Shown here piece by piece: positions 8,471 to 16,974 of a DNA stretch of 64,000 nt. This DNA is from Bacteroidota bacterium (GTDB taxonomy: Bacteria > Bacteroidota > Bacteroidia > Cytophagales > Cyclobacteriaceae): NCBI GenBank assembly GCA_023428695.1, contig JAEYWY010000017.1:62001-126000 (forward strand), written 5' to 3'. The notes under the pieces were generated by a model. The model was not told the origin of the DNA. It made no database searches and saw nothing but the letters and a program-made list of their open reading frames with translations. Position numbers and translations under genes: made by a program. Numbering within the stretch: the first letter of the stretch is position 1; every line of letters begins with the position of its first letter.

Positions 8471-8716
8471 CTACAATTCGCTAACATCAGGCGCTTTCCC
8501 GCTTTCATCGGTCATCAATATCCGCTCTGCTTCTACGAAATCCTCCTGGTTCACCATAAGGTGAATCCCACCGCCATGAATGAAGTTCAGCGTGGGAAGC
8601 AAGGTGGTTACGGTTTCGTTAGCGAGAAAGCAAGGCACTCCGGCATTGAGTAGCTTATCCTTCGCAAAACTGGCCTCAATTAAAGTATCAAAAACCCGAA
8701 GCTTATGGTATTTCAT
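8471..8716 (-). CDS. DUF2007-type small protein
   Basis: An 81-residue protein with the DUF2007 pattern. The N-terminal strand KLRVFDTLIEASFAKDKLLNAGVPCFLAN matches the helix-strand unit that senses or binds in this family of putative signal-transducing proteins. A second unit follows, GGIHLMVNQEDFVEAERIL, ending in a short acidic tail. These proteins are often single domains in Bacteroidota, and their ligand is unknown. The start ATG is followed by the typical MKYHKLRVFDT opening. It lies alone, with gene-free DNA on both sides. Confidence 0.75.
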   Translation of the reverse strand: MKYHKLRVFDTLIEASFAKDKLLNAGVPCFLANETVTTLLPTLNFIHGGGIHLMVNQEDFVEAERILMTDESGKAPDVSEL

Positions 8717-9361
8717 GATATGTCGTATACGTCATTAACGGGAAATCCCTTGAAAAAAGTTCGTCCGAACAGAAAGCGTTTCAACGAAGCACCTTGCCTT
8801 CGCTGATTGTTACGGATTCCAACTCGAACGTTTTTCAATGCGTCAACGAGACTAGTTGCCCGCCCATTGGGATATCTTGAGAGATCGTTTTCATAGGGAA
8901 AACCAGTTGGATGGGTGGGATACAGCTTGATTTTCCCTCTGAAAAGACGATCCTGTTAAAATTTTTTTTCAGGGTGTTTATCCGTCTTCCCGCGTATTGG
9001 ATCACAAACATTTGGCATTCGAATCATTGACATCCTGAATGGGAAAAGACGAACCAAGATTTGATTTTCATAGGGGAAAATGCATTTTTCAGAGAGCGAA
9101 TTCGAACGTCACAATGTTCAACGGCAACATTTTCCCTATGAGAAACAGTAGTTTTCCCTATGAAAAAGTATGGAGTCGGCACAGAAATTTTAGAAACAGA
9201 AGTGTCGAATATTAGGATAATTCAAACTTCACCTGTATTTTCGGTCAGTGAAAGCCTAACAGGAGAGTTTCTCAGGGAAAGATTGACCGGAAAACGATCT
9301 CACCAAAAGAACCTTCAGACTTTCAAAAAGAGTTTCAATTTTTACACTAACCAAAAACGCT
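8717..9361. other. Gene-free stretch with repeated 15-bp motif
   Basis: About 645 bp without a credible gene. It holds five copies of a near-palindromic motif, listed separately, plus a repeated GAAAAGACGAnCC (8940-8952 and 9044-9056). It lies directly upstream of the H1-like/SWIB gene and may be its control region. Confidence 0.6.
8888..9166. repeat. Five copies of TTTTCATAGGGAAAA motif
   Basis: Copies are at 8888-8902 (+, exact), 8931-8945 (-, one change), 9065-9080 (+, one extra G), 9130-9145 (-, one inserted base) and 9152-9166 (-, exact). Each copy is an imperfect inverted repeat (TTTTC...GAAAA) with an off-centre ATAGG core, so orientation can be read. Spacing is irregular. They look like binding sites for a DNA-binding protein or remnants of a small repeat. 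Function is unknown. Confidence 0.75.
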
Positions 9362-9805
9362 ATGGCAAAATCAGCGAAAAAGTCTGCTAAGAAAGCAGCA
9401 AAAAGACCGGCAAAGAAAGCCGCCAAGAAATCAGCTAGAAAAGTAGCTAAGAAGGCCGCTAAGAAGTCGGCAAAAAAATCAGCTAAGAAGTCGGCAAAGA
9501 AGTCGGCAAAAAAAGCTGGTAAGAAAGCCAAAAAATCCAAGAAAAAGTCGGCCCGAAAACCGAACGCGGCGTTCATGGCGCCGCTGACTCCTAGTGCCAC
9601 TCTTGGCGAAGTAGTTGGCTCGAAGCCTCTTCCAAGGACCGAGATCATCAAGAAGATCTGGACCTACATCAAGAAGAACGGCCTTCAGGACAGCAAGAAC
9701 AGGAGAATGATCAACGCTGATGGCAAGCTTAAGCCTGTTTTCGGTGGCAAAGATCAAATCTCAATGTTCGAACTTGCCAAAGTTGTAAACAAGCATGTAA
9801 AGTAG
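9362..9805 (+). CDS. Histone H1-like tail fused to SWIB/MDM2 domain
   Basis: A 147-residue protein. Residues 1-67 are almost only Lys, Ala, Ser and Arg in KKSAKKSAK-type repeats, like the bacterial histone H1-like and eukaryotic H1 tails that bind DNA non-specifically. Residues 70-147 form a SWIB domain (LPRTEIIKKIWTYIKKNGLQ, then RMINADGKL and FELAKVVNKHV). SWIB+Lys-tail proteins occur in Bacteroidota, Chlamydiae and others, and are thought to act in chromosome organisation. The repeat stretch is prone to length variation. It is preceded by repeated 15-bp motifs and followed at once by a strong terminator. Confidence 0.88.
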   Translation: MAKSAKKSAKKAAKRPAKKAAKKSARKVAKKAAKKSAKKSAKKSAKKSAKKAGKKAKKSKKKSARKPNAAFMAPLTPSATLGEVVGSKPLPRTEIIKKIWTYIKKNGLQDSKNRRMINADGKLKPVFGGKDQISMFELAKVVNKHVK

Positions 9806-9823
9806 GAGTCATCCTGCTCTCAT

Positions 9824-9853
9824 AAAAAAAGCCTGGACACCCAGGCTTTTTTT
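9824..9853. terminator. Bidirectional terminator between SWIB gene and ferredoxin reductase
   Basis: GCCTGG-acac-CCAGGC (9831-9846) is flanked by seven A residues on one side and seven T residues on the other, so it can end transcription from both converging genes. Confidence 0.85.
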
Positions 9854-9921
9854 ATTCTTTAAACGTAGCGCAAGCAACGGCCACACCGGACCCCGCGCGA
9901 TTATCGCTCTAGTCACCAACA

Positions 9922-10965
9922 CTAATCGAACCGAAGCACAATATCTCCCCCAACCGGATAACCAGTACATGTAAGAACGCGGCGATCACGTATGTCGGAG
10001 GCAGTTAATACTTCATTGTAAGACATCCACACCTTACCACTCTCACAAGTTGCTGCGCAGGTACCACATTTACCTGCCTCGCAACTGTACGGGAGACGGA
10101 TACCATTCTGCAGGGCCGTTGACAGGATTGTCTCCGGGTACTGCGATACATATGAATTCCTTGTGCCTTTAAAGTAAACAGTCACTTCGTGCGGATCCTG
10201 ATCCGGCGGAAGTTCACGGACCGGTGGTTTGTCCGGATTAAATATCTCCTTTCTGATGTTGACATCCGGAACCCCTTCAGTAAGCAGTACGATTGTAATC
10301 ATCTGCATATACGGGTAAGGGCCACATAGATAATACAACGTCTCAGACTTCGGGAGGTCGGCGTAGGTCACGTTAACCAATTCTGCGACGAGGAACTTGC
10401 TCAACCTCGCCCTGAGCAGGTTCTGGGCATTACTGAAAAGTAACTCCACACTGAACCGCGATCCATAGGTATTGAGCAACGCCTGGATTTCATTGAGAAA
10501 TATCGTTGTCTTCGGCGATGAGTTACTGTATACGAGAACCACACGAGGCAAAGTTGACGTTACCAGAATCGTTTTAATAAGTGGCAGCACCGGTGCGATA
10601 CCTCCGCCGGCGGCAAAAAAGAAAAATCCTTTTGTGTTTTCGAAAGTCGATGGCAGCGTAAAGAACCCTGCGACACCTATCGATCGCAGCAGCGTGCCGG
10701 GCGTAACGCGATCGACAAGATATCGGGAGTAGGCACCATTGGGAACGCGCTTCACAGTTAACGTCATCGGTTCATTCAGAGCAGGCGCCGAAGACAGGGA
10801 ATACGAACGACGCTCTTCGCGGCCGTGTTCGTCAAAAATGAGTGTCAAAAACTGTCCGGCTTTATAGTGAAGTGCCTCGCCGTTTTCGGGTTCGAGAATG
10901 AGCGACCTTGTATCCGTTGTTTCCTGGCGGACATCGACAACCCGAAGATTAACGTAATCATTCAT
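9922..10965 (-). CDS. PaaE-like ferredoxin/flavin NADPH oxidoreductase
   Basis: About 347 residues with three domains in order: FAD-binding barrel (RSYSLSS flavin motif near 53-59), NAD(P)-binding domain (AAGGGIAPVLPL near 117-128, YYLCGPYPYM), and a C-terminal plant-type [2Fe-2S] ferredoxin domain with CEAGKCGTC plus a later Cys. This is the layout of PaaE and related reductases that feed electrons to oxygenases. No oxygenase subunits are adjacent, so the partner is unknown. The frame starts at 11004, but that start sits only 8 nt past a terminator hairpin; the ATG at 10965 (MNDYVNLRVVDV) is preferred. Confidence 0.85.
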   Translation of the reverse strand: MNDYVNLRVVDVRQETTDTRSLILEPENGEALHYKAGQFLTLIFDEHGREERRSYSLSSAPALNEPMTLTVKRVPNGAYSRYLVDRVTPGTLLRSIGVAGFFTLPSTFENTKGFFFFAAGGGIAPVLPLIKTILVTSTLPRVVLVYSNSSPKTTIFLNEIQALLNTYGSRFSVELLFSNAQNLLRARLSKFLVAELVNVTYADLPKSETLYYLCGPYPYMQMITIVLLTEGVPDVNIRKEIFNPDKPPVRELPPDQDPHEVTVYFKGTRNSYVSQYPETILSTALQNGIRLPYSCEAGKCGTCAATCESGKVWMSYNEVLTASDIRDRRVLTCTGYPVGGDIVLRFD

Positions 10966-11010
10966 CCGCGAAAGTTCGGAAATGAAAGGCGTACTTCCAG
11001 CCACGAAAAC

Positions 11011-11036
11011 AAAAAGGACACCCTTGGGTATCCTTT
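11011..11036 (-). terminator. Terminator of the YceI-family gene
   Basis: On the minus strand, a 10-to-11-bp hairpin (AAAAGGATACCC / GGGTGTCCTTTT, one mismatch) is followed by T-rich sequence, about 20 nt after the YceI stop. Confidence 0.7.
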
Positions 11037-11055
11037 TGTCGCGCGCGCAAACGTA

Positions 11056-11619
11056 TCAATCCTGAGATTTGATCAGCTCAATATCACAGTGGATCTTCAC
11101 CTCGTCTCCAACCAGCACGCCGCCACTTTCCAGGGCAGTGTTCCAGTTCAAACCAAAATCTTTGCGGTTAAGCTTTCCCGTCACAGTAAATCCAGCCCTC
11201 GTGTTTCCCCAGGGATCCTTTTGAATACCACCAAACTCAACGTCGAGAACTATTGGTTTTGTTACTCCTCTTATCGTCAGGTCACCTTCCAGCGTAATGT
11301 CATTACCGTCCCGGGAGTAACGCGTCGACTTAAAGATGAGTTCAGCATTTTTGTCGACGTCAAAAAAGTCAGCCGATCGAAGGTGTGTGTCGCGTTGCTC
11401 ATTGCCCGTTGTCAGCGATTTCATTCTGGCCACGAACTTAACATCGGCATTTTCGAACTCTTCGCCCTGGGAGTCAACCTCAACATCAAATTCCTTAAGA
11501 TATCCGGTCACGGAAGAAATCATCATGTGTTTCACTTTGAATGAAACTTCGCTGTGGGCGGGATCAAGTGTCCATTTGGTCTTGACGTCTGCGCCCGCGC
11601 TTGTTTGATCTTTGTTCAT
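11056..11619 (-). CDS. YceI-family lipocalin-like protein
   Basis: A 187-residue member of the YceI family, a lipocalin-like beta-barrel that binds isoprenoid or other amphiphilic lipids. Motifs seen: WTLDPAHSEVSFKVKHMMIS at the N-terminus, LRSADFFDVDKNAELIFKST in the middle, GDLTIRGVTKPIVLDVEF, and LNRKDFGLNW near the end, all typical. No signal peptide is visible, so this copy may be cytoplasmic, unlike E. coli YceI. Start at 11619 (MNKDQTS) is preferred over 11649. It has its own terminator and is followed on the same strand by the PaaE-like reductase. Confidence 0.88.
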   Translation of the reverse strand: MNKDQTSAGADVKTKWTLDPAHSEVSFKVKHMMISSVTGYLKEFDVEVDSQGEEFENADVKFVARMKSLTTGNEQRDTHLRSADFFDVDKNAELIFKSTRYSRDGNDITLEGDLTIRGVTKPIVLDVEFGGIQKDPWGNTRAGFTVTGKLNRKDFGLNWNTALESGGVLVGDEVKIHCDIELIKSQD

Positions 11620-11803
11620 GGGATTTAGGTTTATGTTGAATGTCTTCAAGCCGGTTCTGGATTGGAGGATAACAAATCAACATTCTAAAAAATCATTCCA
11701 GCTTGCATCAAAGGCGCGGGAAACCATCCGGTCGTGCACGAATCTGCAGGCAACCGTTGGCAGGGCGAGGTTTTGACAGGATTTGGGGTTCTGTTTCAGC
11801 GGT

Positions 11804-12598
11804 TTAACGAAGCACGATGCCGGCGGCGAACCTGCCTTTATCACCCTTCCTGGCGGAGAAGAACCATTCGTTATGGATAACGGTGCACAGGTTGGCAACG
11901 CGGATGTTGTTCTCCGCAACTCCCGCATCCAGCAGTTGAATCCGGTTCGCCGCCCACAGGTCCAGTTTGGCCTTGTCTTTCGACGTCGGTATCATCAAGA
12001 GGTCAGCCTCACGAAAATTTGCAGCGACTTGTTCAATAACCTCTCCCCCTACTTCATAAGATTCCTGACAAACCGATGGTCCAATGCCTGCCAGAATATC
12101 GCGAGGTTGTGAATTATAGTGTTCCCTCAGATAAGTAACCGTTTTGGCAAGAATCTTTTGCACGGTACCGCGCCATCCGGAATGAACTGCGGCAACAACC
12201 GATTTGATCGGATCGTAAAGCAGTATCGGCACGCAGTCGGCTGACATCACCGCGATACATACTCCTTTTTCAGACGTCACGAGGGCATCGGTTTCCATAA
12301 GGTCCGCTGTTGTCGTATCCGGTGTTACGCGCACGATCCTGTCGCCATGGACCTGCGACGGCAGAAAGAGTCGTTGTGGCAACACACCTACGGCGTTCGC
12401 AAGTCGCGAGCGGTTCAGCCGGATATACTCACGATCGGGATGGCTTGAAAAACTCAGCGTGAAGCCGTCTTCTGTTTTTGCTGAGGAGCGATCCGTGACA
12501 AAATGGCCAATGTCCTTTTCGGCAGCCAGGTGAGCAAACTGCCATAGCCACAATCCATCAAACGCAACTCTCCTCATGTTATCCATTTTTGTCGGCAA
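11804..12598 (-). CDS. pgeF: Peptidoglycan editing factor PgeF (laccase-domain, YfiH/YlmD family)
   Basis: A 264-residue protein of the multicopper-polyphenol-oxidase-like family, now known as a purine nucleoside phosphorylase/deaminase-like enzyme (FAMIN-related) or peptidoglycan editing factor. The three metal ligands are present: His84 in SQVHGDR, Cys122 in MSADCVPI, and His139 in AAVHSGWRGT. ETDALVT and the C-terminal NLCTVIHNEWFFSARK are also conserved. Alternative starts at 12586 or 12577 would remove up to seven residues. It stands alone on the minus strand. Enzymatic details are from family knowledge. Confidence 0.9.
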   Translation of the reverse strand: MPTKMDNMRRVAFDGLWLWQFAHLAAEKDIGHFVTDRSSAKTEDGFTLSFSSHPDREYIRLNRSRLANAVGVLPQRLFLPSQVHGDRIVRVTPDTTTADLMETDALVTSEKGVCIAVMSADCVPILLYDPIKSVVAAVHSGWRGTVQKILAKTVTYLREHYNSQPRDILAGIGPSVCQESYEVGGEVIEQVAANFREADLLMIPTSKDKAKLDLWAANRIQLLDAGVAENNIRVANLCTVIHNEWFFSARKGDKGRFAAGIVLR

Positions 12599-12765
12599 TT
12601 TATTCGGATGATCGTTAAATCAAAATCAAACATACTGTCGACGTAGTTCGAAACAATTCATGGGATGTGTATACGGACGAATTAACAAGACTGATCAAAA
12701 AAATCAGCGTGAATTTGATTTCAGAATAAATGCGCGATGCAAAGGTGTGGCATTAAACGATGGTG

Positions 12766-13014
12766 TTAAACCCTTACCACACTCAGGCTAAGGTAGGATT
12801 TGCCCGACCGCCCCGCAGAATCCAGCAGTTTATGCTTTTTTACTTCCGCGCGGTAAGAATCGCTGGCGTCCTCACCGTAAAAGATTTCGATTTCCTTGCC
12901 GGGTGCAACCTCGGTTTGCGATTGCGAAATATAGAGTCCGACTTCAATTTCGTTTCCGGACAAGAATGATTTAAAAACTTTTGATTTGTCTTCCCTGATC
13001 CAGAGGTAATGCAT
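12766..13014 (-). CDS. Small protein of unknown function
   Basis: 82 residues. No recognised domain; the pattern is beta-rich (VGLYISQSQTEV, EIEIFYGEDAS, YLSLSVVRV) with charged turns and no membrane segment or signal. The overlapping plus-strand frame has poorer composition, so the minus frame is preferred. It lies between pgeF and the helical protein at 13233 and has no operon partner. It could be a false call: length and strand pattern are the only support. Confidence 0.4.
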   Translation of the reverse strand: MHYLWIREDKSKVFKSFLSGNEIEVGLYISQSQTEVAPGKEIEIFYGEDASDSYRAEVKKHKLLDSAGRSGKSYLSLSVVRV

Positions 13015-13191
13015 AGGACTGCTGTTTCTTGATCAAATTTTAAATTTCGGTGCCAGCTCGTTTTGGATAAGGATGGTTCCAGGTTCCGATTATAAAAACG
13101 CGGGAAACATTAACGCCATGACGGCCAACCAGTTTTAGGGGCTTTTTCAACGAAATGAATCGCAGTTGAAAGAAAAACACGCCGGCTTTCG

Positions 13192-13199
13192 TACTTTTG
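13192..13199 (+). promoter_or_regulatory. Bacteroidota -7 element upstream of the 13233 gene
   Basis: TACTTTTG fits TAnnTTTG exactly, with a TTG 23 nt upstream (13166-13168) and the gene start 33 nt downstream. Confidence 0.55.
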
Positions 13200-13232
13200 T
13201 ATAAATTCAACAATCAAATTCGGTTCTGACCA

Positions 13233-13577
13233 ATGCTAGCCCAGGGTGAAAATGAAGTCCAGCGAGATACTCGGTTGTCCATGGACCGGATAATCGAGCT
13301 TGTGCGGGACGTGCGAAACGGGTTAATTCAGGACTTCTTGGTTGAAGAAAATGCGCGAAATTATTTCCGTGAGCAATACGCCAAGGAGTTGAGCCAGGTA
13401 AGGGCTGAATTTCTGAAACGTGATCTTCGCGAATTGCAGGCTTCCCCTGTTGACCTTTCTCATTACAGTTCGCTGATCAAACACATGCAGGAGACCAATT
13501 CCGCGGGACTGACTACGACAAACCAGGAACTTTTCTACAAAGAACTGGAGACTATCTTCAGGAAATACAGCTACTGA
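13233..13577 (+). CDS. Helical protein of unknown function
   Basis: 114 residues, almost wholly alpha-helical and charged (DRIIELVRDVRNGLIQDFLVEE, YFREQYAKELSQVRAEFLKR), with a C-terminal helix ending in FYKELETIFRKYSY. No membrane helix, cysteine or enzyme motif. A coiled-coil or adaptor role is possible. I do not recognise the family. The -7 promoter at 13192 and good helical composition support it as real. A hairpin follows about 70 nt after the stop. Confidence 0.6.
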   Translation: MLAQGENEVQRDTRLSMDRIIELVRDVRNGLIQDFLVEENARNYFREQYAKELSQVRAEFLKRDLRELQASPVDLSHYSSLIKHMQETNSAGLTTTNQELFYKELETIFRKYSY

Positions 13578-13893
13578 GATTCGGGCGGATACCCATACCG
13601 TTGCCCGTCGATCCTACCTGACAGATTTACCAAACCCCTAAAAATAAATATCCCCAAAGTCCTGGACCCCGGGGATATTTACTGTCTATAGTTGTCTTTA
13701 ATCTTGATTCAAAGGTATAGGCTAAGCGTTGTTCTGCCATATGGCAATCGACGACCCGCGAAATAGTCGGATAATCGGAAATTTGAAAAGATATTATTCA
13801 TACACGAGGGCTGTACGAGCGCAAAGAACAGCACAAAACGCATTCTTTTTTTGACACTCACATCTATATTTACCGTCATTAATCGTCATTGCT
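13578..13893. other. Gene-free stretch before cydA
   Basis: Contains the hairpin at 13646-13680 and, presumably, the cydAB promoter; TATATTTA (13865-13872) is one base off the -7 consensus. Nothing else was seen. Confidence 0.4.
13646..13680 (+). terminator. Hairpin after the 13233 gene
   Basis: Perfect 10-bp inverted repeat AAATATCCCC ... GGGGATATTT with a 15-nt spacer. It lacks a long T tract, so termination is probable rather than certain. Confidence 0.5.
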
Positions 13894-15219
13894 ATGGATG
13901 ATTTACTGGCGGCGAGGTTACAGATGGCCCTCTCGCTCGGTTTCCACATCGTTTATGCCTGTATAGGAATGGTCATGCCATTCTTCATGGCTGTTTCCCA
14001 CTTCCTGTGGATCAAACGCAGGCAACCCGTCTTTAAAGATCTTACGAAAGCCTGGAGTAAAGGTGTCGCGATTTTTTTTGCAACCGGAGCGGTATCCGGA
14101 ACAGTACTCTCATTTGAACTGGGATTGCTATGGCCTGAGTTTATGAAACATGCAGGTCCGATTTTCGGGATGCCATTCAGTCTTGAAGGAACGGCATTCT
14201 TTATCGAAGCAATCGCACTGGGTTTTTTTCTTTATGGTTGGGACAGATTTAACCCATGGTTTCATTGGGTAACTGGCGTGGTTGTTGGAATCAGCGGACT
14301 TGCGTCGGGTATACTTGTGGTTTCCGCGAACGCGTGGATGAACAGTCCGGCCGGATTTGATTACGAAAACGGCAGGTACTTCAATATTGATCCTATCGCC
14401 GCGATGTTCAACGACGCCTGGCTCTATCAGGCGTTGCACATGACCCTGGCAGCGTTTGTCGCCACAGCATTTGCCGTAGCCGGCGTACATGCGCTAATGA
14501 TGTTAAGAAAAAAGAATCTGATTTTTCACCGCCACGCCTTCCTGATTGCCATGATCTTCGGATCCGTTGCTGCGATTCTTCAACCAATAAGTGGCGACTT
14601 GTCCGCGAAAGACGTTGCCCAACGTCAGCCGGCAAAACTCGCAGCCATGGAGGCGTTATTTAAGAGCGAAACATCCGCTCCGCTCCTCATTGGAGGTATT
14701 CCCGACGAAAAAAATCAGCGCGTGGATTATGCGATTGAGTTACCAGGTATGCTAAGTTTTCTCATTCACGGAAACTTCCACGATGAAGTCAAGGGACTCG
14801 ATACAGTACCAAAGGAAAATCACCCACCTGTATTAATAACGCACCTGGCCTTTCAGGTAATGGTTGGAATTGGGGTGTTACTCATGATTTTGTCATTCCT
14901 GTTCTTTTTCGCTTTCCGATGGAAGACCCTGCTCGATAAGCGATGGTTTCTGATGTTGTTTGCGCTCGCGACACCTCTGGGTTTTATCGCCGTTGAAGCA
15001 GGGTGGACAGTCACCGAAGTTGGGCGGCAGCCGTGGATCATCTGGGAAATCATGCGAACAGAGGATGCGGTCACGCCTATGCCGGGGATAAGATACTCAT
15101 TCTACATCTTCACTGCCGTGTATGTGTTGCTCACGATCATCGTGCTCTTTCTGCTGAAACGACAAATACAAGCTGTTCCGAAGTTGTACGCATCCGCCGA
15201 AGCAAACATCAAAACGTAA
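13894..15219 (+). CDS. cydA: Cytochrome bd ubiquinol oxidase subunit I
   Basis: A 441-residue membrane protein of the high-affinity bd-type quinol oxidase, which reduces oxygen to water with electrons from quinol without pumping protons. Heme ligand candidates are visible: His18 in LSLGFHIVY and His182 in YQALHMTLAA. The GRQPW signature lies in VTEVGRQPWIIWEIM near residue 380. About nine hydrophobic helices are present. The Q-loop is short, as in the cyanide-insensitive/short-loop class. Its stop overlaps the cydB start by one base (TAATG), showing translational coupling. No cydX or cydDC genes are adjacent. Confidence 0.95.
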   Translation: MDDLLAARLQMALSLGFHIVYACIGMVMPFFMAVSHFLWIKRRQPVFKDLTKAWSKGVAIFFATGAVSGTVLSFELGLLWPEFMKHAGPIFGMPFSLEGTAFFIEAIALGFFLYGWDRFNPWFHWVTGVVVGISGLASGILVVSANAWMNSPAGFDYENGRYFNIDPIAAMFNDAWLYQALHMTLAAFVATAFAVAGVHALMMLRKKNLIFHRHAFLIAMIFGSVAAILQPISGDLSAKDVAQRQPAKLAAMEALFKSETSAPLLIGGIPDEKNQRVDYAIELPGMLSFLIHGNFHDEVKGLDTVPKENHPPVLITHLAFQVMVGIGVLLMILSFLFFFAFRWKTLLDKRWFLMLFALATPLGFIAVEAGWTVTEVGRQPWIIWEIMRTEDAVTPMPGIRYSFYIFTAVYVLLTIIVLFLLKRQIQAVPKLYASAEANIKT

Positions 15220-16235
15220 TGGATCAGGTCGTCATCATTTTTCTGTGGACTTCAATTGTGCTTTACGTTCTGTTTGGCGGGGCGGATTTTGGCGCCGGTA
15301 TCATCGAGATGTTTACCTCCAAAAGGAATCGTCAGCGTACCCGGACGACGCTATACCAGGCCATCGGACCGATCTGGGAGGCCAATCACATGTGGCTCAT
15401 CATTGCCATTGTAATTTTGTTTGTAGGATTCCCTGACATCTACAGCACCATGTCGATATACCTGCACATCCCCCTGGCCATCATGCTGCTGGGTATCATT
15501 GCAAGAGGAACTGCTTTTATCTTTCGCCATTACGATGCAGTCAAAGACAGCAGTCATCGATTTTACAACCGTGTTTTTGTGGGATCCAGTTTTATCACAC
15601 CGTTGTTTCTTGGCATACTTGCCGGCAGCTCGGTATCAGGAGAGATTGATCCGGGTGCCGAAAACTTTGCGGATGCTTTCGTGTTCGGGTGGCTGAATTT
15701 CTTCTCGGTCAGTGTCGGATTGTTCACGGTTGCCTTATGCGGATTTCTCGCTGCGATTTACCTGATAGCGGAAGCGGATGACGAACGTGACCGACTCAGG
15801 TTTGTACGAAAGGCGCGATTCATGAATGGTTTTGCCTTTGCTGCCGGAGGTATCGTCTTCCTTGCAGCCGTTGCCGACGAAGTCCCACTCGCAGCGTGGG
15901 TCTTTAAAAGCACAACAGGAATACTCGCCGTAGTAATGGCCACGCTTTCTCTGGTGGCAACCTGGTATTTCATAGGCAAAAGGAGTATATGGATGCCACG
16001 AATTCTGGCCGGTGCTCAGGTGGTCCTGATCGTACTGGCAGTAACGTTTGAGCATTACCCGGATTTTATCATCCTGAAGGGAAGTACGCTATCTCTCTCA
16101 GAGCACCAGGCACCGGATTCAACGATGAGCTCACTTGCGTGGGCGCTGATGTTGGGAAGTATTTTTATTCTGCCTGCGCTATACTATCTCTACTATAGTT
16201 TCAAGGGCGTTTCCGGCAACGAGACTGCCGGATGA
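15219..16235 (+). CDS. cydB: Cytochrome bd ubiquinol oxidase subunit II
   Basis: A 338-residue multi-spanning partner of CydA. The N-terminal VLYVLFGGADFGAGIIEMF and GPIWEANHMWLII are the diagnostic CydB motifs, and eight or more hydrophobic segments follow. The start ATG at 15219 shares its A with the cydA stop; the open frame runs further upstream inside cydA, but that part is a shadow. It forms a two-gene operon with cydA and converges 9 nt away from the end of the rhodanese-thioredoxin gene. Confidence 0.94.
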   Translation: MDQVVIIFLWTSIVLYVLFGGADFGAGIIEMFTSKRNRQRTRTTLYQAIGPIWEANHMWLIIAIVILFVGFPDIYSTMSIYLHIPLAIMLLGIIARGTAFIFRHYDAVKDSSHRFYNRVFVGSSFITPLFLGILAGSSVSGEIDPGAENFADAFVFGWLNFFSVSVGLFTVALCGFLAAIYLIAEADDERDRLRFVRKARFMNGFAFAAGGIVFLAAVADEVPLAAWVFKSTTGILAVVMATLSLVATWYFIGKRSIWMPRILAGAQVVLIVLAVTFEHYPDFIILKGSTLSLSEHQAPDSTMSSLAWALMLGSIFILPALYYLYYSFKGVSGNETAG

Positions 16236-16244
16236 AACCATCAC

Positions 16245-16934
16245 CTACAGATGCGCACGTATTTGTTTCTCGATATCCTTCCTGCCCAGGTAGCCGGTAT
16301 GACTCCAGACCTTTACACCGTTCCTGTACAGCTCCAGGGTTGGGATAGCCTCGATTTTCAACCTTTCCACAACAACCGGATGCTCGTCGGCATCGACCTT
16401 AAAAAGAATCATTTCATCGGCAAAAGTATCTTTTAGTGCCTCGAGGTCTGGCGCCATCTTCTTGCATGGGCCGCACCAGCGCGCATGGAAATCCACCAGT
16501 ACGAGTTTTTCGTTCTTCACGCTTTCGCCAAACTCCTGCATACTCATTCCGATTTTCGCACCATTCTTATTAACCTCCTTACCGGCGCCCGACCATGCCA
16601 TCATGCCTCCTTTCAACTCGACGGTTTCAAAACCCTGCCGTCTCATCAGCGCGGCCGCTTTCTGGCTTCTTCCACCGGAAAGACAATACACAAGTACAGG
16701 CCTTTCTTTATCGAGAGACTTAATTCTGGAAGCAAAGTCGCGTGAATTGATATCATAATTTACCGCTCCTGCGATGCTTCCTTTCTTGAATTCATCCGGC
16801 GTCCTGACGTCTACAAGCTGAATGTTTTCACCCTGTACCAGTTTTTCAAACTCATCGGGGCTCACTTCTCTGGATTGAGCGCTTGCGGCAAACGCACACA
16901 TCACCAACAGAAACGGTAATATAAAAGATTTCAT
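16245..16934 (-). CDS. Secreted rhodanese-thioredoxin fusion protein
   Basis: A 229-residue exported protein. Signal peptide at 1-20 (MKSFILPFLL...FAASAQ). Rhodanese domain at about 24-118, with catalytic Cys84 in VYCLSGGRS and the conserved GGMMAW. Thioredoxin domain at about 128-229, with the WCGPCKK active site (Cys154, Cys157). The pairing suggests periplasmic handling of sulfane sulfur or disulfides; the substrate is unknown. Start at 16934 rather than 16961 gives a proper signal peptide. It lies 40 nt after modC on the same strand and could be the last gene of the mod operon. Confidence 0.87.
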   Translation of the reverse strand: MKSFILPFLLVMCAFAASAQSREVSPDEFEKLVQGENIQLVDVRTPDEFKKGSIAGAVNYDINSRDFASRIKSLDKERPVLVYCLSGGRSQKAAALMRRQGFETVELKGGMMAWSGAGKEVNKNGAKIGMSMQEFGESVKNEKLVLVDFHARWCGPCKKMAPDLEALKDTFADEMILFKVDADEHPVVVERLKIEAIPTLELYRNGVKVWSHTGYLGRKDIEKQIRAHL

Positions 16935-16974
16935 TTCGACACGATTTAAAGTCATAGACATAGTCTTATTCAGA

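Noticed and set aside
9160..9390. Plus-strand 76-residue frame upstream of the SWIB gene
   Set aside because: Its start lies inside the last copy of the repeated motif and it overlaps the SWIB start; composition is unlike a gene.
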